Shown piece by piece: positions 62,596 to 64,000 of a stretch of DNA of 64,000 bases. Source of the stretch: Pseudomonas vanderleydeniana (GTDB taxonomy: Bacteria > Pseudomonadota > Gammaproteobacteria > Pseudomonadales > Pseudomonadaceae); NCBI RefSeq assembly GCF_014268755.2, contig NZ_CP077093.1, forward strand, positions 1,600,001 through 1,664,000. Reading direction: 5' to 3'. Below the pieces are notes generated by a model, which searched no databases, was not told the DNA's origin, and saw only the letters and a list, made by a program, of their open reading frames with translations. Every line of letters begins with the position of its first letter. The first letter of the stretch is position 1. Made by a program: the position numbers and the translations under genes.

Positions 62596-63883
62596 CTGGC
62601 GTGAGCGCCTGTTGCCGGCGTCGTTTCGCGGCGTGCCGTTCTGGGTCGACCAGGCGAAGACCCCGGTCGGCCAAAAAGGCCAACTGCATGAGTATCCCCA
62701 GCGCGACCAGCCGTTTTTCGAAGGGCTCGGCCAGCAGGCGAAGATCCATGACCTGACGGCTTTCATCGTCGGCGCCGATTGCCTGGAGCAGCGTGACAAG
62801 CTGCTCAAGGCGCTGGAGGAGGGCAGTGGTGAGCTGGTCCACCCATGGCTGGGCCGGATGCAGGTCAAGGTCGGCGAATGCGACATGACCCAGACCCGCC
62901 AGGACGGTGGGCTGGTGACCTTCAACCTGAAGTTCTACCCGGACGAGCCGCTGCAGTTCCCCAAGCCCGTCGTCAACACCCAGGAGCAACTGCAGGTGGC
63001 GTCGAGCAAATTGCTCACCTCATCGGTGGGTCGTTTCGACGAGGCGATGAAGCTGGTCAACCAGGCGCGGGTCGGCCTGGACAACCTGCGCAAGGGCATC
63101 ACCCAGGCGTACCAGGTGATCGAACAGCAGTTGCAGCCGCTGATCGAGACCTATGCGAATGTCTATGCCCTGGTGCGCACGGTCAAGGAGTTCCCCCACC
63201 AGGTGAGTGCGGCGGTCAAGGGCGTGCTCAGCGAGGTCAAGGCCGAGTTCAATGGCCTGGTTGGCGAGGTTCGTGGCCTGGTCGGTGAAGTGCGTGGTCT
63301 GAAGGACTTCGCCGTCCAGGGCTACCACGGGATGCTGGCCGACCTGTCGAAGCAGGTCGAGGACGCCAAGTCGCTCGATGCTTCGCAGTTGGCGATCGGC
63401 AAGGACACCGCCGCGGCCTCGCAGGCCACGGTGAACCTGATCCAGGATGCCTTGCTGGTGCAGATCGCACAGTTGGTGTCGGTAATCCCGGCAGCGACCC
63501 AGGCAGTGAAGCTGGCCGTTACTCCGTCGCTGGCGCAACAGGCCCAGCAGCCGGTGCAGCGTGCCGATGTGCCGGTGGTTGATGATGTGCTGGCGCTGCG
63601 CGACAACCTCAACGAGGCGATCTGGCAAGCGGCGCTCAAGGCCGACTCGGTGCATTACCAGGCGCTCAATACCGTGCGCCAGGCACTGGTGCAGCACCTC
63701 AACGCGGTGGCCTCCAACGGCGTGCGGCTGATCGACCTGGTGCCCAAGAGCAACCTGCCGGCGCTGGTGGTGGCCTACAAGAACTTCGGCGATGCCACGC
63801 GGGTCGGCGAGGTGGTGCAACGCAACCGGATTGCCCACCCCGGTTTCATCCCGCCGGCACCGTTGCAGATCTCCCGGGAGTAA
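62585..63883 (+). CDS. DNA circularisation N-terminal domain protein (Mu gpN type)
   Basis: 432 residues. MATNWRERLLPASFRGVPFW and the HEYPQRDQPFFEGLGQQAKIHDLTAFIVG segment form the DNA_circ_N domain; the rest is helical. In Mu the homologue gpN is a tail/baseplate protein. GGAGG precedes the ATG, which lies within the end of the tape measure gene. Confidence 0.9.
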   Translation: MATNWRERLLPASFRGVPFWVDQAKTPVGQKGQLHEYPQRDQPFFEGLGQQAKIHDLTAFIVGADCLEQRDKLLKALEEGSGELVHPWLGRMQVKVGECDMTQTRQDGGLVTFNLKFYPDEPLQFPKPVVNTQEQLQVASSKLLTSSVGRFDEAMKLVNQARVGLDNLRKGITQAYQVIEQQLQPLIETYANVYALVRTVKEFPHQVSAAVKGVLSEVKAEFNGLVGEVRGLVGEVRGLKDFAVQGYHGMLADLSKQVEDAKSLDASQLAIGKDTAAASQATVNLIQDALLVQIAQLVSVIPAATQAVKLAVTPSLAQQAQQPVQRADVPVVDDVLALRDNLNEAIWQAALKADSVHYQALNTVRQALVQHLNAVASNGVRLIDLVPKSNLPALVVAYKNFGDATRVGEVVQRNRIAHPGFIPPAPLQISRE

Positions 63884-63886
63884 GCC

Positions 63887-64000
63887 ATGAACGATATCGA
63901 CAATGCCGTCGTCCTGCTGGTCGACGGCCTGAGCTACGAGGGCTGGAAAGCCATCGAAATCAGTGCCGATCTCGAGCGTCAGTTCCGCACCTTCAAGCTG
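63887..64000 (+). CDS. Baseplate hub protein (Mu gpP type), 3' end beyond window
   Basis: The first 38 residues, MNDIDNAVVLLVDGLSYEGW followed by KAIEISADLERQFRTFKL. The xVxLxVDGxxYxGWKxxxIxxxxER pattern and the place directly after gpN match Mu gpP, the gp27-like central hub. Starts 3 nt after the preceding stop. Confidence 0.82.
   Translation, partial: MNDIDNAVVLLVDGLSYEGWKAIEISADLERQFRTFKL

Noticed and set aside
1..64000. tRNA or rRNA genes, CRISPR arrays, insertion sequences
   Set aside because: None recognised: no cloverleaf-like sequences, no regular spacer-repeat arrays, and no transposase genes.
54103..64000. Complete prophage
   Set aside because: No integrase, replication, terminase, portal or capsid gene is seen between mutS and the window end, and the tail genes start soon after the repressor, which fits a tailocin. 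Genes beyond 64000 could change this.

Overview
The window is chromosomal DNA from a Pseudomonas of the P. fluorescens complex. The main reasons are the GC-rich coding, gene blocks that keep their P. aeruginosa order (bifA-sodB-argO-argP; ung-abrB-tctABC-tctDE; sdhE-nadB-algU-mucAB-mucD; arcDABC; rsmZ-fdxA-mutS), an RsmZ RNA of the fluorescens type, and a tailocin cluster beside mutS, the usual fluorescens-group site. The species cannot be fixed from sequence reading alone.

Layout. 1-3.5 kb: iron-related lipoprotein operon (imelysin, di-haem DUF1111 protein, second imelysin cut by the window edge). 3.5-10.7 kb: BifA c-di-GMP phosphodiesterase, Fe superoxide dismutase, arginine exporter ArgO, an ACT protein, ArgP, a short-chain-type epimerase/dehydrogenase and a membrane coiled-coil protein. 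11-19.8 kb: a Tyr-rich lipoprotein, an acyl-CoA hydrolase, uracil-DNA glycosylase, an AbrB-type membrane protein and the tricarboxylate transport system TctABC with its two-component system TctDE. 19.9-28.5 kb: HDOD protein, YgfZ, SdhE, YgfX, NadB and the envelope-stress/alginate regulon algU-mucA-mucB-mucD (mucC absent). 28.6-37.8 kb: RDD protein, cold-shock protein, and a glycine cleavage operon gcvH-gcvP-sdaA-gcvT preceded by a complete-looking sigma-54 control region and the enhancer-binding protein GcsR. 37.8-43.1 kb: anaerobic arginine deiminase operon arcDABC with an Anr-type box. 43.4-50.6 kb: a CoA-transferase, a DUF454 protein, haem oxygenase and a haem-receptor cell-surface signalling set (receptor, FecR-like anti-sigma, FecI-like sigma) under Fur-like sites. 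50.7-54.1 kb: GacA box, rsmZ, fdxA, mutS.

54.2-64 kb: an accessory cluster. It has a LexA/PrtR-like repressor, holin, Com-like zinc finger, then Mu/SfV-type contractile tail genes in Mu order (gp37-like, DUF2635, sheath, tube, tail assembly chaperone with a -1 frameshift, tape measure, DNA-circularisation/gpN, gpP hub cut by the window edge). No capsid, terminase, integrase or replication genes are seen, so it reads as a phage-tail-like bacteriocin (tailocin). Its most unusual trait is two genes for exported proteins, one unrecognised and one DUF642-like, each inserted into the tail operon and each followed by its own intrinsic terminator.

Other non-coding structure includes four REP/REPIN-type inverted repeats, a terminator-like hairpin in the nadB leader, shared operator-like sequence at the tailocin repressor promoter and at a second promoter, and a paired 10-bp direct repeat around a -10 box upstream of the cold-shock gene.
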